Positions 52,866 through 64,000 of a stretch of DNA of 64,000 nucleotides are shown in pieces. Source of the DNA: Heterohyrax brucei (taxonomy: Eukaryota > Chordata > Mammalia > Hyracoidea > Procaviidae); NCBI GenBank assembly GCA_028571685.1, contig CM053141.1:78539833-78603832 (forward strand), read 5' to 3'. Each line of letters begins with the position of its first letter. Within the stretch, counting starts at the first letter, position 1. The notes under the pieces are model-generated. The model was not told the origin of the DNA and ran no database searches. It worked only from the letters and a program-made list of their open reading frames with translations. The position numbers and the translations under genes are program-made.

Positions 52866-55800
52866 ATGCCACTAGCAGGGTCACTGCTGGTGGACAAGTT
52901 TCAGCAAGCTTCTAGATTAATGCAGAGTAGGAAGAAGAACCTGGCAGTCTACTTCTGAAAAAAATTGTCTAGTAAAAATCTTATGAATAGCAGAGAAACA
53001 GTATCTGCTACAGTACTAGAAGATGAGTCCCTAATACTGGAAGGCACTCAAGAGAAGTGGGTAAGAATTGCTTCCTCAAAAATAGAGTCAACTTTAATAA
53101 CATGGGTGGATTCATGCTTTCAGTGCCTTCATTTGCTGATGTGACATGATTCAAAATCAGAACAGCTGCAAATGTCCATTAATAATTGCAACCTGAAATG
53201 CATGAAGTTTGAATCTAGGAAAATTGCAAATTATCAAAAATGAAATGGAATGCATAAACACCAAATCCCAGGGATTAGTGAGCTGAAATGGACTGATATG
53301 GGCCATTTTGACAGACAATCATATGGTCTCAGATATCAGAAATGACAAAATGAAGAGGAATGGTGTTGCAGTCATTATCAGAAACAACATTTCAAGACCT
53401 ACCCTCAAGAACAATTGCTGTCTGTGACAAAATAATCTTCATATTCCTACAAGGACGAATAGATAATACAACTACTAGTCGCATCTATGCACCAACTACT
53501 AAGGCCAAAGGTGAAGAAATTGAAGATTTTTACCAACTTCTGCAGTTTGAAATTGATCAAACATAATTAGGCTGTATTGATAATCACTGTTGACTGGGAC
53601 GCGAAAGCTGGAAGCAAAGAAGGATCAGTAGTTGGAAAACAGGGCCTTGGTAATAAAAACACTGGAAATCACATGATAGAATTCTGCCATACCAACCATT
53701 TCTTTATTGCAAATACATTTTTCACCACCATAAATGGTGACAATGAACATGGACCTCACCAAATGGAATACACAGGATTCAAATCTACTGCATCATGCAA
53801 AGAAATGATAGAAGAGTTCAATATCATCAGTCAGAACAAGACTGTGGACAACTGTACATCAGACTATCACCTACTCATGTGCAAGTTCACGGTGAATTTG
53901 AAGAAAATTAGAACAAATACATGAGAGCCAAAGTATGATACCAAATACATCTCACCTGCATTTGGAGACCATCCCAAAAATAGATTTGACACATTGAACA
54001 TTAATGACTGAAGACGACAGCAGTTGTGGGAAGATGTTAAAGAAGGTGTATGTAAAGAAAGCAAATGGTCATTAAAAAGACATGAAGAAAGAAAAGACCA
54101 AAACGGATGTCAGGAGAGACTCTGTAAGTTTCTCCTGAAGTTTGAGTAGCTACAGTGAACGGAAGGAAATGTGACGTAAAAAAGCTAACTAGAAGATTTC
54201 AAAGGGTGGCTTGAAAAGACAAAGTATTACAGTGATTCATGCAAAGAGCTGAAGTTAGAAAACCAAAAGGAAGAAAACACTCAGCATTTCCAAAGACAAA
54301 AGAACTGAAGAAAAAATTGAAGTCTCATGTTACAATCCTGAAGGATGCTATAAGGAAAACATTAAGTGATGCACGGAGAGTCAAGAAAGACAGAAAGAAT
54401 ACACAAAGTCATTATATTAAAAAAGAACTGGTAAACTTTCAACCATTTCAGGAGGTAGTATACGATCAGGAACTGATGGCACAGAAGGAAGAAGTCAAAG
54501 CTGCACTGAAGGCACAAGCCTCCAGAAATTGATGGAATAAGAATTCAGATGTTTCAACAAATGGATGCAGTGCTGGTAGTGCTCACTTGTCTATGCCAAG
54601 AAGTCTGGAGGACAGCTACCAGGTCAACTGACTGCAAGAGACCCATACTTTTTCCTACTCCAACCAAATGTGGAAATTATTAAACAATATCATTATCACA
54701 TGCAAGTAAATTTTTGCTGAAGATCATTAAAAAGCAGCCGCAGCAGTCCATTCATACAGAACTGCCAGAAATTCAAGCCAGGTTTAATAGAAGATGTGGA
54801 ACAAGGAATGTCATTGCTAATGTCAGATGAATCCTGACTGGAAGCAGAGATTACCAGAAAAATGTCTGCCTGTGTTTTACTGACTATGCAAAGCTGTGAA
54901 TTCTAACAAACTATGGACAACACTGAGAAGAAAGAGAATTTCAGAACACTTAATTGTGCTCATGAGGAACCTGTACAAAGATCAAGACGCAGTCATTCAG
55001 ACAGAACAAGAGAAACTGTGTGGTTTAAAACCAGGACAGGTATGTGTCAGGTGGTATGCTTTCACCATACTTATTCATTCCATATGCTGAACAGATAATC
55101 AGAGAGGCTGGACTATATGAAGAAGAACATGCCATCAGGATTAGAAAAAGCCTTGTTAACAACTGGTGTTTGCAGATAACATGACCTTGTTTGCTGAAAA
55201 TGAAGAGGACTTGAAACACTTAGTAACAAAGATCAAAGGCTGCAGCCTTCAGCATGGATTACACCTCAACATAAAAGAAAAATCCTCATAACTAGACCAA
55301 TAAGCAACACTGTAGTACATGAAGGAAGCCTGAAGTTGTCAAGGATTTCATTTCACCTGTATTCACAATCAACAGCCATGGAATCAGCAGTCAAGAAACC
55401 AAAGGATGCATCGCATTGGGCAAACCTGTTGTAAAAGACTGCTTTAAAGTATTAAAAAGCAAAGATTCCACCTTGAATACTAAAATATGCCTGACCCAAG
55501 TCACAGTGTTTTCAAATACCTCTTATGCATATGAAAGTCAGACAATGAATAAGGAAGATCAAAGAAGAACTGATGCTTCTGAATGATGATGCTGGTGAAA
55601 AATACTGGACTACAAAAAATGAATAATCTGTCTTGGACAAAGTATAGCCAGAACACTCCTTAGAGGCAAGGATGACAAGACTATATCTCACATACTTTGG
55701 ACACGTTATCAGCAGGATCAGTCCTTGGGGAAGAACATCATGCTGGTAATGTAGAGGGTTACTGAAAAACAGGAAGACCCCAAATGAGACAGAACGACAC

Positions 55801-55935
55801 AGTGGCTCCAACAAGAAGCTCAGTGATAACAATGATTGTGAGGATGGCACAAGACTCGGCAGTGTTTTATTCTATTGGGCATTGGGTCACTATGAGTTGG
55901 ACCGACTTGACAGCACCTAACAACAACACATTGTT
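52866..55935 (+). mobile_element. RTE (BovB-like) LINE, nearly full length (3.1 kb)
   Basis: Runs from the 5' UTR (TAGCAGGGTCACTGCTGG) through the apurinic-type endonuclease to the 3' terminus (ACTTGACAGCACCTAACAAC). The endonuclease frames are 53360-53566 and 53577-53924, with the TVDWDAKAGSKEG block where the family has GDWNAKVG. RT follows at about 54560-55260. The RT active site reads ADNM at about 55170, so the second catalytic Asp is Asn; together with stops this copy is dead. It is the most complete RTE here and has no large nested insertion. Confidence 0.88.
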
Positions 55936-56365
55936 AATGAGTCTTCCTCCAATCCTGATAATCATATTCTTCTTCGTATACTCCAGTTTCTTGAGTTATT
56001 TACTCAGCACATAGACTGAAGAGATACGGTGAAAAGATACAGCGCCTTTCTTGATTCAGTATCCACTTGTTCTGTTTGAAAGACTAATCTTTTTTCTCTG
56101 TATAGGTTCCTCATGAATACATTAAATGTTCTAGAATTCTTATTCTTCACAATGTTATCTATAATTTATTATGATCCACACATTTGAATGCCTTCGATAA
56201 TCAGTAAAGCACATACAAACATCTCTCTGGTATTCTCTGCTTTCGCACAAGATCCATCTGACATCAGCAATGATATCTGCTGTCCCACTTCCTCTTCTGA
56301 ATCTGGCTTGAATAGCAACATACTTTGTATGCTACATATGGTATCCCATTGTCCTAGCATCCCCA
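55930..56365 (-). mobile_element. RTE fragment, antisense, abutting the sense RTE
   Basis: Inverted RT region (TTAATGAGTCTTCCTCCAATC, GGTTCCTCATGAATACATT, TTGAATGCCTTCGATAATC, CTGAATCTGGCTTGAATAGC). The 3' end of this fragment is missing at the junction. Confidence 0.82.
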
Positions 56366-56737
56366 GGGATAATCCCATAGATGTCAGGCTTCTACTGTAT
56401 GATCAGACCACTGATGTAACTTAACCAGTAGTGGACATCTAACCCAAGCTAAGTCAGTCAGTCAGACTCTCACACATGAACTTGAGCTATGAGGTACAAG
56501 CACTAGAAGTTGGGAGCTGAATGCTATTAAGAGCAAAGTTCTAACAGGAAGACCCCCAAGTCATGCTGTTGAGATTCCTATCCTCCTTGAACCCTGTTTA
56601 TTTAAGTTTCTCTTCAATTTAATATGACATAGCAGTATTTTTTCTAGTAGACTTTATTTTTTCTTAAGTTAACTTGAATTCGTTTCTGTTACTTGCAACT
56701 GAAAAGTCTTAACACTTGAAAAGTTTTACATATGTAC
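56366..56737. other. Unique intergenic sequence
   Basis: Nothing recognised. Confidence 0.4.
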
Positions 56738-56917
56738 AAAAACAAAACAAATCCAGTGCCATCGAGTCAGACTCGACTCATAGTGACCCTAGAGGTCACC
56801 CTAGAGGTGAGAGTAGAACTGTCCCATAGTTTCCAAGGAGCACCTGGTGGCTTTGAACTGCTGATCTTTTGGTTAGCAGGCATAGCACTTAACCCACTAT
56901 ACCACCAGGGTTTCCAT
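56738..56917 (-). mobile_element. AfroSINE with a 12-bp internal duplication
   Basis: Antisense. CCCTAGAGGT appears twice in tandem (about 56784-56808); otherwise near consensus. Confidence 0.9.
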
Positions 56918-56956
56918 TATATACATACATATAAATAGAGAGAGAGTGCATACACT

Positions 56957-57075
56957 GATAGTACAATGATCAAGCACTCAGCTGCTAATGGAAAAACTGG
57001 CAGTTTGAAACCACCCAGCCCCTCTGCAGGAGAAAGACCTGGTGATATATATTCAGACCTGGGCTGCTGTTGTTA
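56957..57075 (+). mobile_element. AfroSINE, longer variant, partial
   Basis: CTGATAGTACAATGATCAAG head, GGAGAAAGACCTGG and onward; the tail is lost. Confidence 0.65.
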
Positions 57076-57077
57076 TT

Positions 57078-57260
57078 GTGTGCTGTCTACATATTCTAGG
57101 CCCAGCTCTGCCACCATCCAGATGTGTAATTTTTTGGCATGTCTTTTAACTTCATTAAAGTTGAGTACTAATGGGGGCTTAGTTTGAGCGACCTCTGAGG
57201 TTTTCAGACTTCTAATATTGTATAGTTCTAGCATGAGCATTTCTGAATATATTTGCATAG
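57078..57260 (+). mobile_element. Probable MIR fragment
   Basis: TAGGCCCAGCTCTGCCACCAT and the following CTTTTAACTTCATTAAAG fit an old MIR in sense. Confidence 0.5.
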
Positions 57261-57334
57261 ATACAGTAAATTTCAACTGAGAGCTTTCTGAAATGAGAAA
57301 CTGGTTATTTTTATGAATGTTACAAATTGTCAGG

Positions 57335-59514
57335 AAGCAGGGCTAAGATGACAGAGTAGTCAAATGTTTCCTGTGATCCCTCTAACAACAAATATCCAGA
57401 AAAACAAATGAATGGATTATATACAGGATACTCTAGAAGCCCTGAACATCAAAGAGAAAGTTGAGAAGTCAGAGTGAGCAACAGGAAAGGTAAAGTAGGT
57501 CCAGAAGTACCTAGTACCGGCCAGACCTGACCAGGCAGGAATTCACACCTCCCAGAAGGATCCTGCAACTGACAGTACAGTGAGCAAAGCAGTGGCACTC
57601 ATAGAGCATTTTCCACAGAGGAGAACGTTGTCTGTGCCCATCTAAGCCTCCAGAATCAGACGAGAGTGGCATTTGTTCATTAAAAGGCAAGTTGTTGCAT
57701 CTAACCCACCAAGCATGAATCTAAAACTTTGCTTCAGGCTAAACCTCTCCCCTTTCCTCCACCACTTCCTCATCCCTTCTTTGCACTGCATCAGGCACCA
57801 AATTCTGATGCTCTATCTGGGCCAGAAGTAGGATCCCATATGAGCATCCTGAGCTATTCTTCCAAACTGGAGAGGGAACTGGTGTCTGGGGCAGGGGGGG
57901 GAGGCGAATCTGTCACTTCCCTAAGCCAGAAATTAAAGGCAGAAATAGGTCTTTTGCCTAGATACAGACAGCTGTCAGCTGTCAGCTACATTTTTCAGCA
58001 CATGCAGCTACTACCTGTGCCTTCACCAATCACCCTTGCCCAGCTAGGACTATAAAGAAGAACACCACACACTTGGCCACAGACGGGCACCTGAGCTGAA
58101 CACATACAAGAAAAGTAAACAGACACCTGAGCCTACATACCTAGTGACAGTTCTAACCACCTGGTGATGAAAATCAGAATCTCTAAGACACCAAAATATC
58201 AAACTAGCTCACATGACCAGCCTATTGGGGCATTTACAAACTAAATAAAAAAAATAAGTTACAATACAGTAAGCAAACACAAATAAATTACAATTTCTGA
58301 TGGTTCAGAGATAACAGTCAATATCAATCCACTTAAAGAGGCTGAGCATAATGGCTTCAGAAAGCTCCCAAAACAAAGAATCAGAAAATTTTCCAGATGA
58401 AGAGAACTTCCTGAAATTATTAGAGGTAAAATACAAAAGACCAATATTTAGAGCTCTTCAAGAGATCAGGCAAAGTACACCAGAGCATGACAAACTGAAC
58501 AGGCTTCAAGAAAGTCTTAAGCAACAATGATCTGAAATTCAGCATATTTATAATAAAATTACAGAATTAGAAAACTCAATACAAAGTCAAAGGAGCAAAA
58601 TTGAGGCAACAATTGCAGAAATGATGAGATTAAGCATAAAGCAACTGACACCAACATATTTGAGGAAAAATCACATGAAACAATTTTTAAAAATAAGTAA
58701 TTTATGAGTGGTTGGAATACCAGAATTGGAGGTGATAACAGAAAATACAGAGAGAACTGTCGAAGATTTTTTGATGGAAAATGTCCCTGATATTACAATA
58801 GATGAAAAGATATATATGCAAGATGCTCATTGAGCTCCATACAAGGCAGACCCCAAAATAAAGACACCAAAGCATATTACAATTGAGCTCACCAAAACTA
58901 AGGATAAGGACATGTTCTTAAAGGCAGCAGGGTTAAACAAAAAATAATCTACAAATGAGTCACTAAGAATAAGCTCAAAGTACTCAGCAGAAACCATGCA
59001 GGCAAGAAGGCAATGGGCTGACATATACAAAGGCTTGAAGGAAAAAAGTGCCAGCAAATAATTATGTATCCTGCAAAATTGTCTCTCACACAGGATGGTG
59101 AAATTTGGACATTTCCAAATAATCAGAAGTTTAGAGAATTTACAGAAACCAAATCGAAATTACAAAAACTACTAAAGGAAGTTCTTCCATTAGAAAATCA
59201 ATAACATCACATAAAAAGTCAAAGCTACAAGGCAGGACAGAGCAACCATATATCAACTCAGAGAGGGAAACCACAAAAATAAATCAAAGCTAAAACACTG
59301 AAAAGAGGGCAACAGAGATGTCAGCATGTAAAAGATGACAACATTTTTATATCAAAAAGGGACTAAATAGCTACAGATCTTTCAAGGTGAAGAAGTCAAG
59401 GCAATATAAAGAAATTAAAGACTGGCTTAAATTCAGAACAGGGGTAAATATGAAGGTAACCACAAGGGAAATTAATAATCCTACACACCAAAATGTTCTG
59501 CTGCTGTTTTCCAA
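57335..59514 (+). mobile_element. L1 LINE: 5' UTR and ORF1, 3'-truncated
   Basis: 5' UTR colinear with 31284 (CTAAGATGACAGAGTAG, CCAGACCTGACCAGGCAGG). ORF1 begins at about 58351 (ATGGCTTCAGAAAGCTCC), with the coiled-coil-type and RNA-binding regions traceable to about 59340, then traces of the ORF1/ORF2 junction. Stops are frequent. Homology changes to RTE at about 59515. Confidence 0.8.
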
Positions 59515-60310
59515 TATGGAGAAAGAAAGGGTTGAGGTTCTCAAGAATTTCATTTTACTTGGTTACACAATCAACACACATGGAAGCAGCAGTCAAGCAA
59601 CCAAGATGCAGTGCATTGGAAAAATCTGCTGCAAAAGATCTCTTTACAGGAAGGCGAGTGGGTGGAGAGGAGGGGAAAGAAGGCTGTTGGGAGGATGAGA
59701 CATGTATGGAGCAGAGACGTATAATGTGCTGTCACTGGACAGGGAGAGCAGTGGAAGCTGCACATAGGTGGGCATGTAAATTTATACGGGAATGTACATT
59801 TTCACTCAGTTATATTAAATTAAAAAAAAAAGATCTCTTTACAGTGTTGAAAAGAAGTTATCTTGAAGACTAAGGTGCTCCTGACCCAAGCCATGGTATT
59901 TTCAATTTCATCATATGCAGCAAAAGCTGGACAATGAATAAGGAAAACTGAAGAGGAATTAACACCTTTGAATTGCGGTGGTTGTGAAAAATATTGAATA
60001 TACCAGAGACTGACACAGGAATGAACAAATGTGTCTTAGAAGAAGTACAACCAGAATGCTCCTTACAGGCAAGGATGGCAAGACTTCATCTCACATACTT
60101 TGGACATATTATCAGCAGGGATCACTCCCTAGAGGACAGACATCATGCTTGGTAAAGTGGAGAGTCAAAGAAAAAGAGGAAGACCCTTCATGAGATGGAC
60201 TGACACATGGCTTCAACAATAGGCCGAAGCACAACAATGACTGTGAGGATTGCTTAGGATGGGACAGTGTTTCATTCTGAGTACATGATGTTATTATGAG
60301 TCTGAACTCA
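59515..60310 (+). mobile_element. RTE 3' region, split by an L1 fragment
   Basis: 59515-59649 and 59831-60310 join colinearly: TTCATTTTACTTGGTTACAC, then CTGACCCAAGCCATGGTATT, CTCCTTACAGGCAAGGATGG, CATGAGATGGACTGACAC. Confidence 0.85.
59650..59830 (+). mobile_element. Young-looking truncated L1 with exact 14-bp target duplication
   Basis: Flanked by AGATCTCTTTACAG at 59636-59649 and 59831-59844, identical. 181 bp of L1 3' UTR (GGGTGGAGAGGAGGGGAAAG, GTGCTGTCACTGGACAGGG, GGGCATGTAAATTTATACGG) with an A9 tail. Confidence 0.93.
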
Positions 60311-60319
60311 TAGGCTACC

Positions 60320-60445
60320 ACCTGGGAACAACAAATTACAAAACCAACAAGCTCTTAATGGAGAGAAGCTGAAAACATTCCCCTTAAGAACAGGAACAAA
60401 ACAAAGATGGCCTTTATCATCCCTCCTACTCCACCACCTCCAGGG
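60320..60445 (+). mobile_element. L1 ORF2 reverse-transcriptase fragment
   Basis: Encodes INGEKLKTFPL-type sequence from about 60355; short orphan piece. Confidence 0.6.
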
Positions 60446-60484
60446 AGCTGGAAGTCTTAGGCAAGAAAAAGAAATGAAGAGCAT

Positions 60485-60563
60485 CCAAACTTGGGTCAGA
60501 TCCACCTTAGTCTTCAAGACGACACCTTCCTTTCAGTACTTTAAAAAAGTCTTTTACCATCTA
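60485..60563 (-). mobile_element. RTE fragment, antisense
   Basis: TTGGGTCAGATCCACCTTAG and CAGTACTTTAAAAAAGTC are the inverse of the RTE block at 59845-59895. Confidence 0.7.
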
Positions 60564-60574
60564 TTTGCCCAATT

Positions 60575-61011
60575 CAACGTATCTTTTGATTTCTTGACTA
60601 GTTTTGTATAAATGCCCTTTATTATATTGAGGAATTTCATTCCTATTTTATTGAGAATTTTTTTCAACGATGGGTTTTGGACTTTGTCAAATGTCTGTTC
60701 TGTGCTGATTTAGATAACCATGTGATTACTTTGTTGATGTGCTGGATTACGCTGATTGATTTTTCTAATGTTGACCATTCTTGCATACTGGTATGAATCT
60801 CACTTGGTTGTGGTATATTATTATACTTTTGATATGATGTTTAACTCCACCGGCTAAAATTTTGTTGAGAATTTTTACATTTATATTCATGAAAGGCATT
60901 GGTCTCTAATTTTCTTTTTTTGAGGTTTCTTTGCCTGATTTTGGTATCAGGGTAACACTGGATTCATGGAGTAAATTCAGAAGCATTCCTTCCTTTTTTG
61001 ATGAGGACTGC
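60575..61011 (-). mobile_element. L1 ORF2, antisense, part 1
   Basis: Inverted RT region (TGTCAAATGTCTGTTCTGTG, GATGTGCTGGATTACGCTG, TTGGTCTCTAATTTTC); continues after the mariner. Confidence 0.85.
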
Positions 61012-61551
61012 CAACTAAGTTCACAAACTCAGCCTAGAAAAAGTGTTGCATACCTCATTGCTGAATATCACTATGGTGACCTTCAAAGTACTCCCTTAGG
61101 AAGCTATGCACCAACACCAGTGCCTGGTCCACCCTTCAAAGCAATTTTGGAACTCTTTTCCTGGAATGGCCATCAGAGCTGTTGTACTATTCTTGATGTC
61201 CTGAATGTCATCAAGTCTTCCTTTCAACATTTCTTTTATCTTCAAGTATAGAACCAAGTCACTGGGGACCAGATCATGTGAGTACAGAGGACATTCCAAT
61301 ACAGTTATTTGTCTGCTAGCTAAAAACTCCCTCACAGACTATCCAATTAAGTTCACAAACTTGCCACCTTCCTACCATGCACAATGGCCACTCCAGAAAG
61401 AGTTCCAAAATTGATTTCAAGGGTGGACTACGAGCTGGCACTGGTGCATAACTTCCCACGGGGAGTACTTCAAAGGTGACTATAGTGATATTCAGCAATG
61501 AGGTGTGCAGCACTTAGAACAATTAAGTTCATAGACTTGTCAGACGTTGCA
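61012..61551 (-). mobile_element. Palindromic mariner, copy D
   Basis: Inverted orientation relative to copies A and C. The longest residual transposase frame of the family is 61096-61335 on the minus strand (79 codons) with CPLYSHDLVPSDL and ALMAIPGKEFQNCFEGW. The P in the usual YSPDL is changed to H. Both arms are present. Confidence 0.82.
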
Positions 61552-64000
61552 TGTTCTGAAATATTTTGACTAGTACTGCGGTAAGCTCTTCTCTGAATGT
61601 TTGGTAGAATTCTCCAGTGGAGCAATCTGGGCTAGACTCTTTTTATTAATTGAGGGTTTTATTATTTATTACCTTTTCAAATTCCTCTCTCGTTGTTGGT
61701 CTTTTCACACTTACAACTTCAGTTTGTGTTAGTTTTAAGAGACAACATATTTCTAGAAATTTGTCCATTTCCTCTAGGTTCTCAAATTTGTTGCAGTATT
61801 GCTTTTTTATAATAGTTTGTTATGATTCTTTTATTTCAGTTATGTCTATTGTAATGCTCTCCATTTTATTTCTCACTTGGGTTATTTGCGCCCTTTCCTG
61901 TTCTCTTCTCATTTTGGCCTATAGTTAATTGATCTTGTTGGCCCTTTGAAAGGACTGGCTTTTGGTTTTGTTGATTCTATTTTTCCCTATCCTAAAAATC
62001 CTGGTGGTGTAGTGCCTAAGTGCTACAGCAAATCTGCCAGACACTTTCTCTGGCACTGTCCATTTCTTAAATCTTGTTGTTGCTGGTGCTCCTTGGAAAT
62101 TCTATGGGGGCAGTTCTACTCTGTCTATAAGGCCACTACAAGTTGTAATCAACTCAGTGGCAGTGGGCTTGGGTTTTTTATTTCATTTATTTCTGTTCTT
62201 TATCATTTCCTTTCTTCTGGTGGCTATGGGCTTCTTTTGCTGTTTTCCGTGTGTTCGAGTTATGTAGCTAATGCTTTGATTTTGTCCCTTATTTTTTGAT
62301 GTATGCATCTATTACTAGAAATTGATCTTAGAGGACTGCCTTTGCTGTTTCCCAAAGGTTTTAGTATCAAGTATTTTCATTCTCATTTGATTCTAGGAGT
62401 TTTTTTTTTTGTTGTTGTTCCATCTTTGACTTCTTCCATTACCCAGTGGTTTTTATGCAGGTGTTATTCACTTTCTATGTATCTGATTTTTTTTTTCCTT
62501 GCTCTTTCTGTTGCTGGTATCTACTTCTATAGTGTTATAGTCAGAAAAGATAGTTCGTATTACCTCAGTAATCTGTATTATTTGGATTTTGTTTAGAGTT
62601 GTTTTGTGGCCTAGAATGTGGTCTATTCTAGAAAACATTACATGTGGATTGGAAAAGAAAAGCTATGCAGCTACTGGGTGTAGTGTTCTATATATATCTC
62701 TGAGTTCAGATTCGTTGATTGTGGCCTTTAAATCTCCTGTTTCTTTGCTCTAGATGTTCTATCCTTTACCAAAAGTGGTGTGTTGAATTCTCCTACTTTT
62801 ATTGTGCAACTGTCAATTTCTCTTTTCAGCGCTGGCAAAGTCTGTTTTATATATTTAGGAGCTTTGTCATTAAGCACATAGATACTTATTATGTCTTCAT
62901 GGTGGATTGTCCCTTTAATCATTATATAATCTCTCTTATGGTGGATTCTGTTTTAAAGCCTATTTTATCTGAGACTAGTATTGCCACTCCTGCTCTTTTG
63001 TGGTTGCTAGTTACTTGATTTTTTCCTTGACCTTTTTATTTTTAAAATATTTATAGCTTTGTATCTAAGGTGTGTCTCTAGTGGACAGCATATTGATGAC
63101 TCCTTTATTTTTTTTAATTCACTGTCACTCTCTTTCCCTTTATGTATGAGGTTAAGCTATTTATGTTGTGTGATTATTGATTGGTGTGAGTTTATAGCTT
63201 TCATTTTGTAGTGCTTTTTCTCATGGTGCTGATGTTTTCATTGTCCCTCTTACTGTGCTGAATTCCTTCTGTGTATTTTTTTATCTCTTAGTTATTGTAG
63301 ATTTTGTGTTTACTGAGGTTTTATGATTTTCTTCCTTATTTTGATGTGTAGGTTTGTTATCTTTGTGGTTATCTTGAAATTTATTTTTATCTTTCTACAT
63401 TTGAATCAAACTTTTATTACTTGATATCACTTTGACTTCCTCTTTATTTGAAAGTTCTATACACATACCATTTATTCCCTCTTTTATTATTTTGTCATTG
63501 TCATTTACAAATTGACCTCTCTGATTCCCTGTTATAATTTTTTTTTTTATCTTTGAAAATTTCATTGCCTAGTTTGGTATATGGCTGATACTGCTTTGCG
63601 GCCTAGGTTCAAGATGCTGTCTGATGTTGGTTCCCTCAATGAAGGAATTCTTTAATAATTCCTAGAGGTTTGGTTTGATTTTTACATACTCTCTTCATTT
63701 CTGTTTTTCTGGAAACATCCCAATTTTATCACACTTGAGTGAGTTTTTCAAGACATGTTATCCTTGGCTGGCAATTTTTTTCTTTCAAGGTTTTATATGT
63801 CATCTCATTGCCTTCTTGTATGCATGATTTCTGCTGAGTAAACAGAGCTTAATCTTTTTTTTTTTTTTTTCCCTTTGTATGTGACTTTTCATTTTTTTCC
63901 AAGCTGCTCTCAGGATTGTTTCTTTGTCTTTGGTTTTAATGACTATGATTATGATACATCTTGGTAATTTTCTCTTGGCATCTGTCCTATATGTGGTTTG
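61552..64000 (-). mobile_element. L1 ORF2 to ORF1, antisense, part 2 (runs off the right edge)
   Basis: Inverted ORF2 continues through the endonuclease (62728-62922 minus: NDKAPKYIKQTLPALKREI) and upstream L1 sequence to the end of the window. Interrupted by one AfroSINE. No long intact frame remains. Confidence 0.84.
61990..62180 (+). mobile_element. AfroSINE with an odd internal insert
   Basis: Head (AATCCTGGTGGTGTAGTG) and tail (AATCAACTCAGTGGCAGTGG) are normal. The middle carries about 45 extra bases (about 62040-62083) before GTGCTCCTTGG. Confidence 0.78.

Noticed and set aside
1-64000. CRISPR arrays, bacterial operons, phage or integrated viral genes
   Set aside because: Spaced direct repeats of CRISPR type are absent. 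All recurring sequences are SINE, LINE, LTR or mariner copies, and the composition is mammalian. No env or pol frame was seen in LTR elements.
25871-64000. Exons of HMGCR or another neighbour to the right
   Set aside because: The expected neighbour is probably farther away; no conserved coding segment with splice sites was found, only repeats and unassigned sequence.

Overview
The window is mammalian nuclear DNA from an afrotherian, most likely an elephant or close relative. The evidence is the repeat content. There are more than 30 copies or fragments of a tRNA-derived SINE of the AfroSINE type, many copies of a BovB-like RTE LINE, and L1 elements with an unusual 3' UTR that recurs here. MaLR-type LTRs and a palindromic mariner family are also present. 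Species assignment is inference from these families; no database was searched.

One real gene is visible: the 5' end of ANKRD31 on the minus strand. Four coding exons can be placed by splice sites, reading phase and protein similarity recalled from memory: exon 1 (25322-25425), exon 2 (17649-17722), exon 3 (12996-13102) and exon 4 (2768-2808). They join in phase into 108 complete codons, and the rest of the gene lies to the left of the window. Exon 1 sits beside a CpG island (about 25530-25870) with GC-box, ETS-like, MYB-like and CTCF-like motifs, which is the likely promoter. In human, ANKRD31 lies head-to-head with HMGCR across a wide gap. The right 38 kb here therefore probably belongs to that intergenic interval, and I found no exon in it.

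Layout: 1-25.3 kb is ANKRD31 introns 1-4, filled with L1, RTE, SINE and LTR copies. 25.3-25.9 kb is exon 1 and the CpG island. 25.9-31 kb holds a SINE cluster, old L1, a 121-bp-arm palindrome and a MIR. 31-34.3 kb is an internally deleted L1 joined to RTE pieces and a solo LTR. 34.3-39.5 kb is a MaLR provirus-like element with a split 3' LTR. 39.9-42.5 kb is old L1. 43.6-46.8 kb is a nearly complete RTE with internal rearrangements. 47-52.4 kb is old L1 with nested insertions. 52.9-56.4 kb is a nearly complete RTE followed by an inverted RTE piece. 57.3-64 kb is L1 5' UTR/ORF1, RTE and a long antisense L1 with a mariner inside.

The most informative structures are layered insertions with readable target-site duplications. 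They include two independent L1 insertions at the same position of two different RTE copies, a mariner family built as a large inverted repeat around a transposase 3' end, and a nearly perfect L1 palindrome. No CRISPR array, bacterial operon or new enzymatic system was found. All repeat boundaries are by eye and may be off by tens of bases unless a target-site duplication is quoted.
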